A stretch of DNA of 7,086 nucleotides from Tigheibacillus jepli (GCF_030732005.1 NZ_JAROCA010000095.1:1-7086); one strand, 5' to 3'. Positions 1-6,219 are shown, numbered from the stretch's first letter. Made by a program: numbers and translations. The notes: generated by a model from the sequence alone, not told the origin.

Positions 1-77
1 ATATTTTGTGGTGAAACATTGTATATAGGGTTTGATGATTGACCCTTTTCTATTTACACAATTATACGGACTCAATC
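1..77. mobile_element. End of an IS256-family insertion sequence (left copy, element body lies outside the window)
   Basis: Read inward from position 77 on the minus strand, the end begins GATTGAGTCCGTATAATTGT. As I recall the IS256 terminal repeat, it shares the AGTCCGTATAATTGTGTAAA core. The same 75 bp occurs inverted and without mismatch at 7012-7086, and identity stops exactly at 77/78, which fixes the element boundary. IS256-type terminal repeats are only about 25-30 bp, so 75 bp of identity means the same end of two copies faces the window from both sides. No transposase sequence is inside the window. The direct repeat made on insertion would be about 8 bp (78-85 on this side), but its partner lies outside. 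The family call rests on remembered termini; the repeat itself is certain. Confidence 0.8.
39..67 (+). promoter_or_regulatory. Possible outward-reading promoter in the left IS end
   Basis: A -35-like TTGACC at 39-44 is followed after 17 bases by TTATAC at 62-67 (or after 18 by TATACG). It would read rightward out of the IS into the repeat arrays, where no plus-strand gene is seen. IS256 ends are known to supply outward promoter elements, but the -10 match here is weak. Confidence 0.25.
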
Positions 78-233
78 GAAAAATTGCATCATTCGGTAGC
101 TCATAACGCCGATGAACGACGGAACGAAAGAAAAATCAAGTCATTCGGTAGTTCATAGCTCGGATGAACGACCGAACGGGGGAAAATTTGCGTCATTCGG
201 TAGCTTATAAGTCCGATGAACGACTGCATGGGG
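78..233. repeat. Three tandem 52-bp units next to the IS end
   Basis: Units start at 78, 130 and 182, exactly 52 bp apart. Each has a 32-bp conserved part (89-120, 141-172, 193-224) made of an invariant TCATTCGGTAG, a variable centre, and an invariant GATGAACGAC; pairwise identity in the 32 bp is 27-29 positions. The remaining 20 bp per unit is less conserved and A/G-rich. The outer parts can pair imperfectly (CCGA-ATGA with TCAT-CGG, one bulge), and in the third unit the centre is the palindrome CTTATAAG. A decayed fourth start is visible at 234. The array begins at the first base after the IS, so the insertion may have cut a longer array. Spacers are not unique sequences, so this is not a CRISPR array. 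Confidence 0.8.
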
Positions 234-260
234 GAAGGTCACGTCAAGAAAATCACGGAT

Positions 261-612
261 TGGAGCAAGTTTTTGCGTTTTGGAGCGGGTTTTGCTAGGT
301 TGGAGCGACTTTTTGTTGTCTCGAGCGGGTTTTGTCTAATTTCGAGCGACTTTTCCTCTATTTTGAGCGACTTAGACTACTCGCCGAGCAACTTGAACTG
401 CGTTGGAGCGTTTGTGGAAGCTTTCGAGCGACTTCCGCCTAGTCCGAGCGACTTTCCACGGCATGGAGCGACTTTTTGCAAGCTGGAGAGACTTGCTGCG
501 GCATCTGAGTTTGAGCGACTTACCAACGGCATCGAGCGGCTTTTGCTAAGTTGGAGCGGCTTCCCAATTGCGTGGAGCAATTTTTGTTAAGCTGGAGAGA
601 CTTACCGTGGAG
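261..612. repeat. Array of about 17 degenerate 20-21-bp units
   Basis: The core GGAGCGACTT or CGAGCGACTT recurs with starts at 261, 281, 301, 321, 342, 363, 384, 404, 424, 444, 464, 484, 511, 532, 552, 573 and 593. Spacing is 20 or 21 bp throughout, apart from one 27-bp step (484 to 511) that carries 6 extra bases. The first half of each unit is conserved (tsGAGCGACTTtt) and the second half varies, often as tgctaagt. The spacing is close to two turns of the DNA helix, so the conserved cores would lie on one face. The open frame running through here on the plus strand (216-590) is a by-product: units of 20 bp shift the reading frame each time, so it does not encode a peptide repeat. Function unknown. 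Confidence 0.85.
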
Positions 613-687
613 GCGAACAACTCTTTTCTTTCCAAGCTGGCGCTACTCCTCGCGGTGTGGGACAGCTTCCCGAGGCATTGTTTAACT
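613..687. other. Non-coding stretch with one hairpin
   Basis: No gene is seen here. CCTCG at 648-652 can pair with CGAGG at 671-675, with an alternative inner pairing of GGGA at 659-662 and TCCC at 668-671. Neither orientation has a T-run after the stem, so I do not call it a terminator. The segment may be a decayed continuation of the array to its left. Confidence 0.3.
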
Positions 688-834
688 TTACGAGCGTATT
701 ATACCTACTTCAAGCAACCGGGATAAGAATTCTGGAAAGAATAATCCTACGGTCAAATATCCGCCCAAGACCAAGACGCAAATGACGGCCAGAAGGTAGG
801 CCCATCTAACACGTACAAAAGAGGACCCCCACAA
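688..834 (-). CDS. Speculative 48-residue single-span membrane peptide (TTG start)
   Basis: I do not recognise this peptide. The frame is open from 849 down to a TAA at 690-688, with a TAG just upstream at 852-850. The only start codon before the hydrophobic part is TTG at 834. It has a good ribosome site, AGGAGAGG at 851-844, 9 bases upstream. The product would have an Arg-containing N-terminus (VRVRW, residues 7-11), one hydrophobic span at about 12-34 (AYLLAVICVLVLGGYLTVGLFF region), and a short tail ending in GIIRS. Against it: the start codon lies in the loop, and the ribosome site in the left arm, of the hairpin at 820-848, which also looks like a terminator for the gene upstream; the start is TTG; and 48 open codons can arise by chance. 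Either the hairpin controls this gene or the gene is not real. Confidence 0.3.
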   Translation of the reverse strand: MWGSSFVRVRWAYLLAVICVLVLGGYLTVGLFFPEFLSRLLEVGIIRS

Positions 835-848
835 ACGGAAGGTCCTCT
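817..848 (-). terminator. Rho-independent terminator after the 48-residue membrane protein gene
   Basis: AGAGGACC (848-841 on the minus strand) pairs perfectly with GGTCCTCT (827-820) around a 13-base loop and is followed by a short T-run ending at 817. It lies 50 bp past the stop codon at 898. The T-run is only four bases and then broken by G, so termination may be incomplete. The left arm contains an AGGAGAGG ribosome-site-like sequence, which allows the alternative reading that the hairpin hides a start site for 834-688. Confidence 0.55.
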
Positions 849-897
849 CCTAAAAGATCAATTATGTGCATATGTCCAGTTATCGAAAAAATACGCC

Positions 898-1044
898 TCA
901 GCTTTTATTAGAAAACAAATACGTCATCAGCTGATCCATAATGGATACATCATCTGTCACTAAAAACACTGGCAACAGCATGATTGCCAGGACAACAACC
1001 AAGTTTGCGACAAAAAATTTACCAATGCCTTGTAGTATTTTCAT
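898..1044 (-). CDS. Small single-span membrane protein, 48 residues, unknown function
   Basis: I do not recognise the family. The protein starts MKILQGIGKFF, has one hydrophobic span at about residues 10-29 (VANLVVVLAIMLLPVFLV), and ends with an acidic-then-mixed tail (DDVSIMDQLM...SNKS). The two Lys residues before the span predict an inside N-terminus. I chose ATG 1044 because AAGGGAAG at 1060-1053 lies 8 bases upstream; the in-frame ATGs at 1071 and 1089 have no ribosome site, and 1089 would be at or before the likely transcription start. A perfect TATAAT at 1099-1094 with a direct repeat behind it suggests its own promoter, and a terminator follows at 848-817. It lies 167 bp downstream of the helicase gene on the same strand, so partial read-through from the helicase is also possible. 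Small hydrophobic peptides of this kind include regulators of membrane enzymes and type I toxins; nothing here decides between these. Confidence 0.62.
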   Translation of the reverse strand: MKILQGIGKFFVANLVVVLAIMLLPVFLVTDDVSIMDQLMTYLFSNKS

Positions 1045-1093
1045 GGTAAGCTCTTCCCTTTTTGTGAGCATCCAAAAATCTAAAAGCATTTTT

Positions 1094-1142
1094 ATTATAT
1101 TATTCTTATTCTCAAAATATTTGTGTCACAAACTTGTCACAA
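1094..1142 (-). promoter_or_regulatory. Candidate promoter with tandem regulator site upstream of the small membrane protein
   Basis: On the minus strand a perfect TATAAT (1099-1094) has no matching -35 at 16-18 bases (AAATAT at spacing 17). Instead TTGTGACA occurs twice (1142-1135 and 1131-1124), exactly 11 bp apart, placing the pair at about -34 to -55. Written as hexamers this is TGTGAC-N5-TGTGAC, the layout bound by OmpR/PhoB-type response regulators; the WalR box is TGTWAH-N5-TGTWAH, so the G at the fourth base is a mismatch. The same bases also contain the palindrome TTGTG-T-CACAA (1121-1131). Just upstream, TTGACA at 1184-1179 with a poor -10 (ATTTTA, 1161-1156) is a weaker alternative promoter, and a bulged 7-bp stem at 1195-1167 is a doubtful helicase terminator. 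Confidence 0.4.
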
Positions 1143-1211
1143 TTAATTTTTTTATTAAAATTGATGGTTATCGGTTCGTGTCAAGGTACCATAACAAAAA
1201 TCATCTGCTTT

Positions 1212-4200
1212 TTAAATCCGCAGCAATTCACGAATGTCTTCCTCACTCAAGCTGGACAGCATTGTTTCCCCAGGCTGAATAACCTTGTCAATCAGCTCGC
1301 GTTTTTTCTGCTGCAGGGCATAGATTTTTTCCTCAATTGTTCCATCCGTAATCATCCGGATCACCTGCACAACATTCTTTTGTCCAAAACGGTGTGCTCT
1401 GCCGGTTGCTTGGTCCTCGACAGCCGGGTTCCACCATAAATCATACAAAATTACAGTGTCTGCTCCAGTTAGGTTCAGACCGGTTCCGCCAGCTTTCAGG
1501 GAAATAAGGAAGACGCTTTTTTCACCGTCATTAAAACGATTGCTCATCTCCACACGTTCTTTTGATGGCGTTTGCCCGTGCAGGTAAAAGTAGCCAATGC
1601 CTTTTTCATCCAGTTTTTCTGCGATGATTTCATGCATACTCGTGAACTGGGAGAAAATCAGCATACGCTTGCCGTTTTCTAATGCTGTCTGAATTGTTTC
1701 CATCAACTGCTCCAATTTTCCGGAAGTACCTTCGTAATTCTCAATAAACAAGGATGGATGACAGCAAATTTGCCGCAGTCTTGTCAATCCTGCAAGAATC
1801 TTCATGCGGTTTTCCTGAAAGCTGCTCTCTTGCAGGCTTTGTGCAGTCTCCTGCTGCAATCTGCGCAGGTATCCGATATATAAATCCTTTTGTTCCTTCG
1901 ACAATTCGGATACACTAACCGTTTCGATTTTTTCCGGCAATTCTTTTAACACATCCGATTTTAATCGGCGCAAAATAAATGGCTTTGTCAACGCAGCAAT
2001 TTTTTCCGGGGCCATTTGCCGAAACACTTTCTGGCTGGGCATCAAGCCTGGTAAAATCACCTGGAAAATCGACCAGAGTTCATCGACGGAATTTTCAATC
2101 GGCGTTCCACTAAGCGCAAACCGGCGATATGCCTTGATTTGCCTAATAGCCTTTGAAGTTTTCGTTGCATAGTTTTTAATATATTGCGCTTCATCTAATA
2201 TCATTGTTTGAAATTGTATCGCTTCATACCAGTCAATGTCCTGCCGCAATGTCGCATAGGAAGTAATCCAAACATCGACATCCTTGGAATTTTCAATGTC
2301 CGCATGCCGCTGTTCCGGGTTTCCTGTCAGGACAGCCGTGGATAAAGCCGGTGCAAACTTTTCAAATTCGTTCTTCCAATTATACAAGACAGATGATGGG
2401 GCGATAATCAAATGCGGGTACTCACTCGGCTCCGATGCAATGTAGGCAATGCTTTGCAGTGTCTTACCAAGCCCCATATCATCAGCAAGTATGCCGCCGA
2501 GATGATATTCACTCAACGACTTGAACCATTGGAATCCGGTCAGCTGATACTTTCGTAAATCGGCTTGCAATTGCTCTGGCAGTTCATATACTTGTTCTTC
2601 AGGCGCTTTCAAATGATTAAGCAGCTTTCGAAATGTTGGATCGTAGTCTTTTTGTGTGTGGAGCAATTCATCAATTTGCATGCTGCGATAAACCGGGACT
2701 TGCAATGTTCCATCTTCCTCAATATCGCCCTTTTTAATTTGCAAATCATCGACAAACTGGCTAAGGGATGCAAATTCATCCCCCTCCAATGAAAGCAGTG
2801 CCCCATCAGACATGCGGTAATAGCGCTTTTTTTCAATGACTGCTTCGAGGATATTCTGTACTTCCGCATCGTTAATTCCTTCCATGTCAAAGCCAACTTC
2901 CAGCAAATCGGAAGAAGATTCCACACGTACGCTCGTTGTTGGTCCTTGCTTGATGTCAAACATCATATTGCGGATTTCTTGAGACAGGTAAAGCTCGACA
3001 TATTCATCCAGCACCGGCAAAACCTTATACAGAAAATGGTACATTTCCTCTTCGTTGTTTTCCATATACAAATCCTTGCCGTTGTAATGAAAATTGACAT
3101 GTTCAATCAAGCTCATAATCTGTCTTTCTTTTTCCACATCGCGTATGATGATCACATCACTCTTATCACGCTTGCCAAAAGGCAAAATCACCGTGTCGCC
3201 ATAATGATATTCCAGCTTGCCAATCACCTGATTATCGCGCAGCTGCAGGTAAAGCTTGGCCTTTAACGGACGCTGGACAATTTCCTCTGAGACGTCTTCG
3301 GATATTTGAACATCACCGATTTTTTTCAAAGATGGCAATGCCTCGGAAATGAAAACATCTGCCTGCGCCTGATCGATAGCAAGTTTTGGCAATGTACTTG
3401 AGAAATTGACGACCTCCTGTAAAACCGGGATTTGTTCTCTTTTTGGAAAATAGAAGACGCCATGGTAATACAGCATTTCATAGGCACTGAAATACATCAT
3501 GCCAGAAGTGTCCCCCAAAGTTAGCTGCAGGTCATTGTTCTCATTTCTTGAAATGGAAAATTGAAAAGGGAGCGTATCCATTTCAATGTTGACCTGTTGT
3601 TTGGCACTGGCAGACTCTCCAAGCTTGAAATCACGGTTGACCAATTTCGCAAATAATTCCTTCGCCAGCAATGGTGAAATACGAATGTACCGTTTCTCAT
3701 CAGTGCTTTGTCTTCCGTAATAGGAAAATGAATTACTTTTGTAAATATCCTCGTTGCGATACATTGCTGCAAGCAACTCAAAGATTTCCATGTCTTGTTG
3801 CAGAATAAGGTGTGATTCAGGAGAGTACGAAAAGTTTTTCGTAAAAACATAGGAATTGCCCTGTAAAACCGATCGCAGGAATTCTTTTGCGTTCTTTACA
3901 ACATAGCCGCGTTTTTCGCCGACTTTCATTTCAATGTAAATGCTTTGCATATAAGAAATAACACAATAATATTCGACATGCAAAGGGATTTTTTCAGGCA
4001 AAATATCCACAGCGGTTTGTTGCTGCGGCAGTGAAGCAAGCGCCTGAATGAAACGATTGGACGCTTCATAAATGCGACTTGATTTTGAGGATTTTCCATG
4101 CTCCCAGTTTGCTTCTTTGTGCTTAATATAAATTAACGTTGCTGCAATATGCTTGCACGTATCATACATATCAAAAGCCGGGCAGTCGCATTCCGCCTTC

Positions 4201-4421
4201 AAATGGCCAGTGAAAATTGACGAGGCTTCAATTTCGACAAAATAATTACGTGAGCCGCGCACTGTTGCCGTCCATAGTTCATTGTTTACATCATACAAAA
4301 GATTGCGCACCCGTCTCTGATTATAATATTCCAAACCACGTCGATAGATAAAGCTTGGAAACAGTTGTTGGATATCGATATCGCCTATATTCTTCAATAT
4401 TCTATGAACCTTCCTTTGCAT
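1212..4421 (-). CDS. SWIM zinc-finger SNF2-family DEAD/DEAH-like helicase (DNA translocase), 1069 residues
   Basis: This is a cytoplasmic Snf2-type ATPase expected to move along double-stranded DNA and remodel protein-DNA complexes. Domains in order: an N-terminal region with a SWIM zinc finger (C78-x-C80-x8-C89-x-H91); a long middle region, about 140-600, matching in position the bacterial SNF2-associated domain; the first RecA-like lobe with LRKYQLTGFQW (622-632), Walker A ADDMGLGKT (646-654), DEAQ at 743-746 (in place of DEAH) and SGTPIEN (771-777); FILRRLKSDV (815-824); then the second lobe with LIFSQF (921-926), SLKAGGTGLNLT (974-985) and motif VI QATGRAHRFGQ (1004-1014). All catalytic motifs are intact. 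The length matches the ~1070-residue Bacillus/Listeria group and is longer than B. subtilis YwqA (about 920). ATG 4421 is preceded by AGAAGGA (4436-4430) at 8 bases. The promoter is unclear: TTGAAC (4489-4484) has only ATTTTA at 17 bases. Precise role is unknown; no defence or repair partner gene is next to it. Confidence 0.96.
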   Translation of the reverse strand: MQRKVHRILKNIGDIDIQQLFPSFIYRRGLEYYNQRRVRNLLYDVNNELWTATVRGSRNYFVEIEASSIFTGHLKAECDCPAFDMYDTCKHIAATLIYIKHKEANWEHGKSSKSSRIYEASNRFIQALASLPQQQTAVDILPEKIPLHVEYYCVISYMQSIYIEMKVGEKRGYVVKNAKEFLRSVLQGNSYVFTKNFSYSPESHLILQQDMEIFELLAAMYRNEDIYKSNSFSYYGRQSTDEKRYIRISPLLAKELFAKLVNRDFKLGESASAKQQVNIEMDTLPFQFSISRNENNDLQLTLGDTSGMMYFSAYEMLYYHGVFYFPKREQIPVLQEVVNFSSTLPKLAIDQAQADVFISEALPSLKKIGDVQISEDVSEEIVQRPLKAKLYLQLRDNQVIGKLEYHYGDTVILPFGKRDKSDVIIIRDVEKERQIMSLIEHVNFHYNGKDLYMENNEEEMYHFLYKVLPVLDEYVELYLSQEIRNMMFDIKQGPTTSVRVESSSDLLEVGFDMEGINDAEVQNILEAVIEKKRYYRMSDGALLSLEGDEFASLSQFVDDLQIKKGDIEEDGTLQVPVYRSMQIDELLHTQKDYDPTFRKLLNHLKAPEEQVYELPEQLQADLRKYQLTGFQWFKSLSEYHLGGILADDMGLGKTLQSIAYIASEPSEYPHLIIAPSSVLYNWKNEFEKFAPALSTAVLTGNPEQRHADIENSKDVDVWITSYATLRQDIDWYEAIQFQTMILDEAQYIKNYATKTSKAIRQIKAYRRFALSGTPIENSVDELWSIFQVILPGLMPSQKVFRQMAPEKIAALTKPFILRRLKSDVLKELPEKIETVSVSELSKEQKDLYIGYLRRLQQETAQSLQESSFQENRMKILAGLTRLRQICCHPSLFIENYEGTSGKLEQLMETIQTALENGKRMLIFSQFTSMHEIIAEKLDEKGIGYFYLHGQTPSKERVEMSNRFNDGEKSVFLISLKAGGTGLNLTGADTVILYDLWWNPAVEDQATGRAHRFGQKNVVQVIRMITDGTIEEKIYALQQKKRELIDKVIQPGETMLSSLSEEDIRELLRI

Positions 4422-4524
4422 ATGCCTTATCCTTCTATTGTATACGAGAAAGGAGGATTTTAAAATTATTTGTTTATGGGATTGTTCAAATCGTCCGGTA
4501 AACCCGGAAACTTATGGATCGACA

Positions 4525-4548
4525 CCGGACCTTGTTGCTACAGTCCGG
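4525..4548. other. Hairpin in the helicase upstream region
   Basis: CCGGAC (4525-4530) pairs with GTCCGG (4543-4548) around a 12-base loop. It is the first of a run of stem-forming sequences filling 4422-4956, a 535-bp stretch without a convincing gene. If the helicase transcript begins near 4450 this hairpin is upstream of it and would not be in the leader. Confidence 0.3.
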
Positions 4549-4581
4549 CCGGAACGACACGTTGGTGATAGAGGGACCTTC

Positions 4582-4707
4582 TGGGGCTGCGATTACTCGC
4601 CCCATCAAAAAACTCTGTACCTGCGATTACTCGGCAGAACAAAGGCGCAAGCGCACGTTTAGCAACGTACAAACTGGAGCACTTTGGGGCTGCGGTTACT
4701 CGCCCCA
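4582..4707. repeat. Three hairpins sharing one loop sequence
   Basis: Copies at 4582-4604 and 4685-4707 are 23 bp with a single difference (A/G) and fold as TGGGGC-N11-GCCCCA with the loop TGCGATTACTC (or TGCGGTTACTC). Between them, at 4621-4637, the same core CTGCGATTACTCG is kept but the flanking arms differ and pair instead as CTGC with GCAG. A conserved loop on differing but still pairing stems suggests selection on a structure, in RNA or in single-stranded DNA. Open frames across the region on the plus strand do not look like proteins. Function unknown; this could be an extragenic repeat family. Confidence 0.55.
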
Positions 4708-4742
4708 CCCAAAATCTTTGCTAGTTGCTGGGCGCTGGAGCC

Positions 4743-4833
4743 GGACGTGGCTGTCATAGCAAATGACATGAATACAGCCCAATTCTATACTTTCTTTATC
4801 CACAAAGAAAGATTGCTAAAGTCTCCCACGTCC
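4743..4833. ncRNA. Candidate structured RNA or extragenic element with nested stems
   Basis: A perfect 8-bp closing stem, GGACGTGG (4743-4750) with CCACGTCC (4826-4833), encloses two hairpins: TGTCAT/ATGACA (4752-4757, 4763-4768, 5-base loop) and CTTTCTTT/AAAGAAAG (4790-4797, 4804-4811, 6-base loop). The first loop with one flanking base, TAGCAA at 4757-4762, is complementary to TTGCTA at 4813-4818 between the second hairpin and the closing stem, which would make a pseudoknot. A competing stem, GGCTGT (4749-4754) with ACAGCC (4774-4779), would break the first hairpin, so two states are possible. I do not recognise a known riboswitch or RNA family. No clear promoter is seen on either strand, so it could equally be a repeated DNA element. 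Six-base complementarities are expected by chance at this length; the two nested 8-bp stems are the stronger signal. Confidence 0.35.
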
Positions 4834-4838
4834 TATGA

Positions 4839-4889
4839 GTAACGCAGAAGTTACCACATCCTGTGGAAGCTCGTTGGCTTGCTTTTTTT
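4839..4889 (+). terminator. Possible plus-strand terminator after the nested-stem element
   Basis: Three short hairpins follow the nested-stem element: GTAAC/GTTAC (4839-4843, 4850-4854), CCACA/TGTGG (4854-4858, 4862-4866) and AAGC/GCTT (4867-4870, 4877-4880), the last followed by a run of seven T at 4883-4889. The last stem is only 4 bp, so it would be a weak terminator, but its place directly after 4743-4833 would fit a plus-strand RNA ending near 4889. No plus-strand gene needs it. Confidence 0.3.
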
Positions 4890-4940
4890 GCTTAGAAAAG
4901 GAAATCACTATATTTGAACAAGTCTTAAGGGCGATGACAC

Positions 4941-4973
4941 GAAAGCCGGCCTTATATTAGGTGGCCGGCTTTC
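4941..4973 (-). terminator. Terminator hairpin overlapping the end of the MFS gene
   Basis: GAAAGCCGGCC and GGCCGGCTTTC form a perfect 11-bp stem with an 11-base loop. On the minus strand the first arm encodes the last codons of the transporter (Lys-Pro-Ala part of RKPAT), and the TAA stop at 4959-4957 is in the loop. The tail after the stem is not a true T-run (CTTTCGTGTC), so the call rests mainly on stem strength and position. Confidence 0.6.
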
Positions 4974-6141
4974 TGACTAGCAAATACACATAAAGCAGCA
5001 TGGATAGTGCGACGGATACAGCAGCGGTCGCATAGATAGACTGATAACCGAACCAATCCGCCAGCAATCCGAATAAAATCGCACCTATGCCGACTCCCAA
5101 ATCAAAAAACGAGAAGAAGGTGGCGTTGGCCATCCCTTTTCGATTGGAAGGTGCCTCATCCACAGCCCATGCTTGGAGTGCAGGCTGCACACTGCCAAAG
5201 CCTAATCCATACAGCCCCGCCGCAATCAGCATAACCGTTACATTCGGAAGCCACGACAATAAAATCATTGCTGCAAAAATAAGGATCGTACCAGGCAAAA
5301 ACACGTACTTATGACCTTTTGTGTCATAAATACGACCTGCGAACGTCCTGGAAACCATCAAAAATATAGCATAAACAAGGAAATACAGCTCAATACCTGC
5401 AATATGTTTTTGTTCTGCATAAAGCGGCAAAAACGAAGCAATTCCACCAAATGTTACCGTGATAAAAAATAACAATAAAGAAGGCCGGATAGCCGTCTTT
5501 TCAAAAATATCAAATTTGACGGTTACGGATTTTTCCGGTGATTGTTCCACTTTTTTGTAGCGGATTTTTGTTGCAAGCAGCAATGCAACGAAACCTAGCA
5601 ATCCGCAAATCAAAAATAGTTGTGTAAACGATATTTTTCCAGCGAGCGTCAGACCAAGCGATGGACCAAAGGCGAGTGCCAGATTACCTGACAGGCCAAA
5701 GTATCCCATTCCCTCACCACGCCGCTTTGGCGGAATCAAGTCCGTTGCAATGGTTCCCCCCGCGGTTGTCGAAAATCCCCATCCGACTCCTTGAACTACG
5801 CGCATCAAAAATAAAAAGAAAATACTTGTAATAAAAGCATACGATCCGACAGATAACACGAATATGACCAATCCGACCATATAAACAAACTGGCGTCCTT
5901 TGGATTCCAGGGCATGGCCTGCATATGGACGCAAAAGAAGCGCAGAAAAAGTGAATATTCCTACAATCATTCCAATTAATTGATCACTGCCCCCAAGCTC
6001 CTTTACAAATAATGGCAAAGTTGGCAGCGTCATCTGAAAACCTAAGAAAACAAAAAAGTTTGCCAAACAAATCAGCAAAAAATCACGTGTCCATATCTTC
6101 TCCGCTTTCCACTCAGGTTTTACAGCATGTTGTTGATTCAT
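4957..6141 (-). CDS. MFS transporter, 12-span drug:proton antiporter type, 394 residues
   Basis: An integral cytoplasmic-membrane protein expected to export small molecules in exchange for protons. Hydrophobic segments fit 12 spans in two halves, with the central loop at about 193-218. Visible family motifs: motif A between spans 2 and 3, RPYAGHALESKGR (71-83, Glu in the usual Asp place); motif B RVVQG (114-118) in span 4; the antiporter motif C around GNLALAFGPSLG (152-163) in span 5; and a second-half motif A copy, GRIYDTKGHK (269-278). Full length for the family. It resembles Bacillus YwoG-like transporters, but the substrate cannot be read from the sequence. ATG 6141 has a moderate ribosome site (AAGGA, 11 bases upstream). 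It lies downstream of sodC on the same strand but is separated by a strong terminator, and has its own TATAAT with a palindrome over the leader, so it is probably transcribed and regulated separately. Confidence 0.94.
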   Translation of the reverse strand: MNQQHAVKPEWKAEKIWTRDFLLICLANFFVFLGFQMTLPTLPLFVKELGGSDQLIGMIVGIFTFSALLLRPYAGHALESKGRQFVYMVGLVIFVLSVGSYAFITSIFFLFLMRVVQGVGWGFSTTAGGTIATDLIPPKRRGEGMGYFGLSGNLALAFGPSLGLTLAGKISFTQLFLICGLLGFVALLLATKIRYKKVEQSPEKSVTVKFDIFEKTAIRPSLLLFFITVTFGGIASFLPLYAEQKHIAGIELYFLVYAIFLMVSRTFAGRIYDTKGHKYVFLPGTILIFAAMILLSWLPNVTVMLIAAGLYGLGFGSVQPALQAWAVDEAPSNRKGMANATFFSFFDLGVGIGAILFGLLADWFGYQSIYATAAVSVALSMLLYVYLLVRKPAT

Positions 6142-6155
6142 TGGCGATCACATCC

Positions 6156-6199
6156 TTCGTTATACGAAAGATTATACAGCAGAATACCCACGAAATCCA
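6156..6199 (-). promoter_or_regulatory. Promoter and possible operator of the MFS gene
   Basis: A perfect TATAAT (6176-6171, minus strand) has a poor -35, TGGATT (6199-6194), at 17 bases. Directly downstream lies the inverted repeat TTCGT-TAT-ACGAA (6156-6168), which would cover the transcription start and touch the ribosome site. Weak -35 plus a palindrome at the start is a common layout for repressed efflux genes, but no regulator gene is next door and the palindrome is short. Confidence 0.4.
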
Positions 6200-6219
6200 C
6201 CCGGATAGATTCCTAAATG

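Noticed and set aside
89..224. CRISPR array
   Set aside because: Only three units, the 'spacers' are aligned, related A/G-rich sequences, the conserved part has a variable centre, and no cas gene is present.
216..590. 124-codon plus-strand open frame across the 20-21-bp array
   Set aside because: It reads repeats whose 20-bp spacing changes the frame at each unit, has no good ribosome site, and gives no consistent peptide period. It is a by-product of the repeats.
1167..1195. Terminator after the helicase
   Set aside because: The stem (GTTATGG with CCGATAAC) has a bulge, a 14-base loop and no T-run directly after it.
2609..2959. Other-frame open frames inside the helicase gene (also 2946-3266, 3521-3850, 1134-1439)
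   Set aside because: They overlap the intact helicase frame, whose motifs are all present, and show no domain of their own.
1212..4421. Helicase as part of an anti-phage defence system
   Set aside because: SNF2 proteins occur in several defence systems, but here no methylase, nuclease or phospholipase gene is adjacent, and the SWIM/SNF2 layout at this length is common as a lone chromosomal gene in Bacillus and Listeria.
4438..4759. Plus-strand open frames between helicase and transporter, with a strong AGGAGG at 4451-4456
   Set aside because: The ribosome-site-like sequence is too far from ATG 4476 (19 bases), the product after it is only 30 residues, and the overlapping longer frames just translate the shared-loop hairpins. 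The in-frame TTG at 4470 is 13 bases away, also long.
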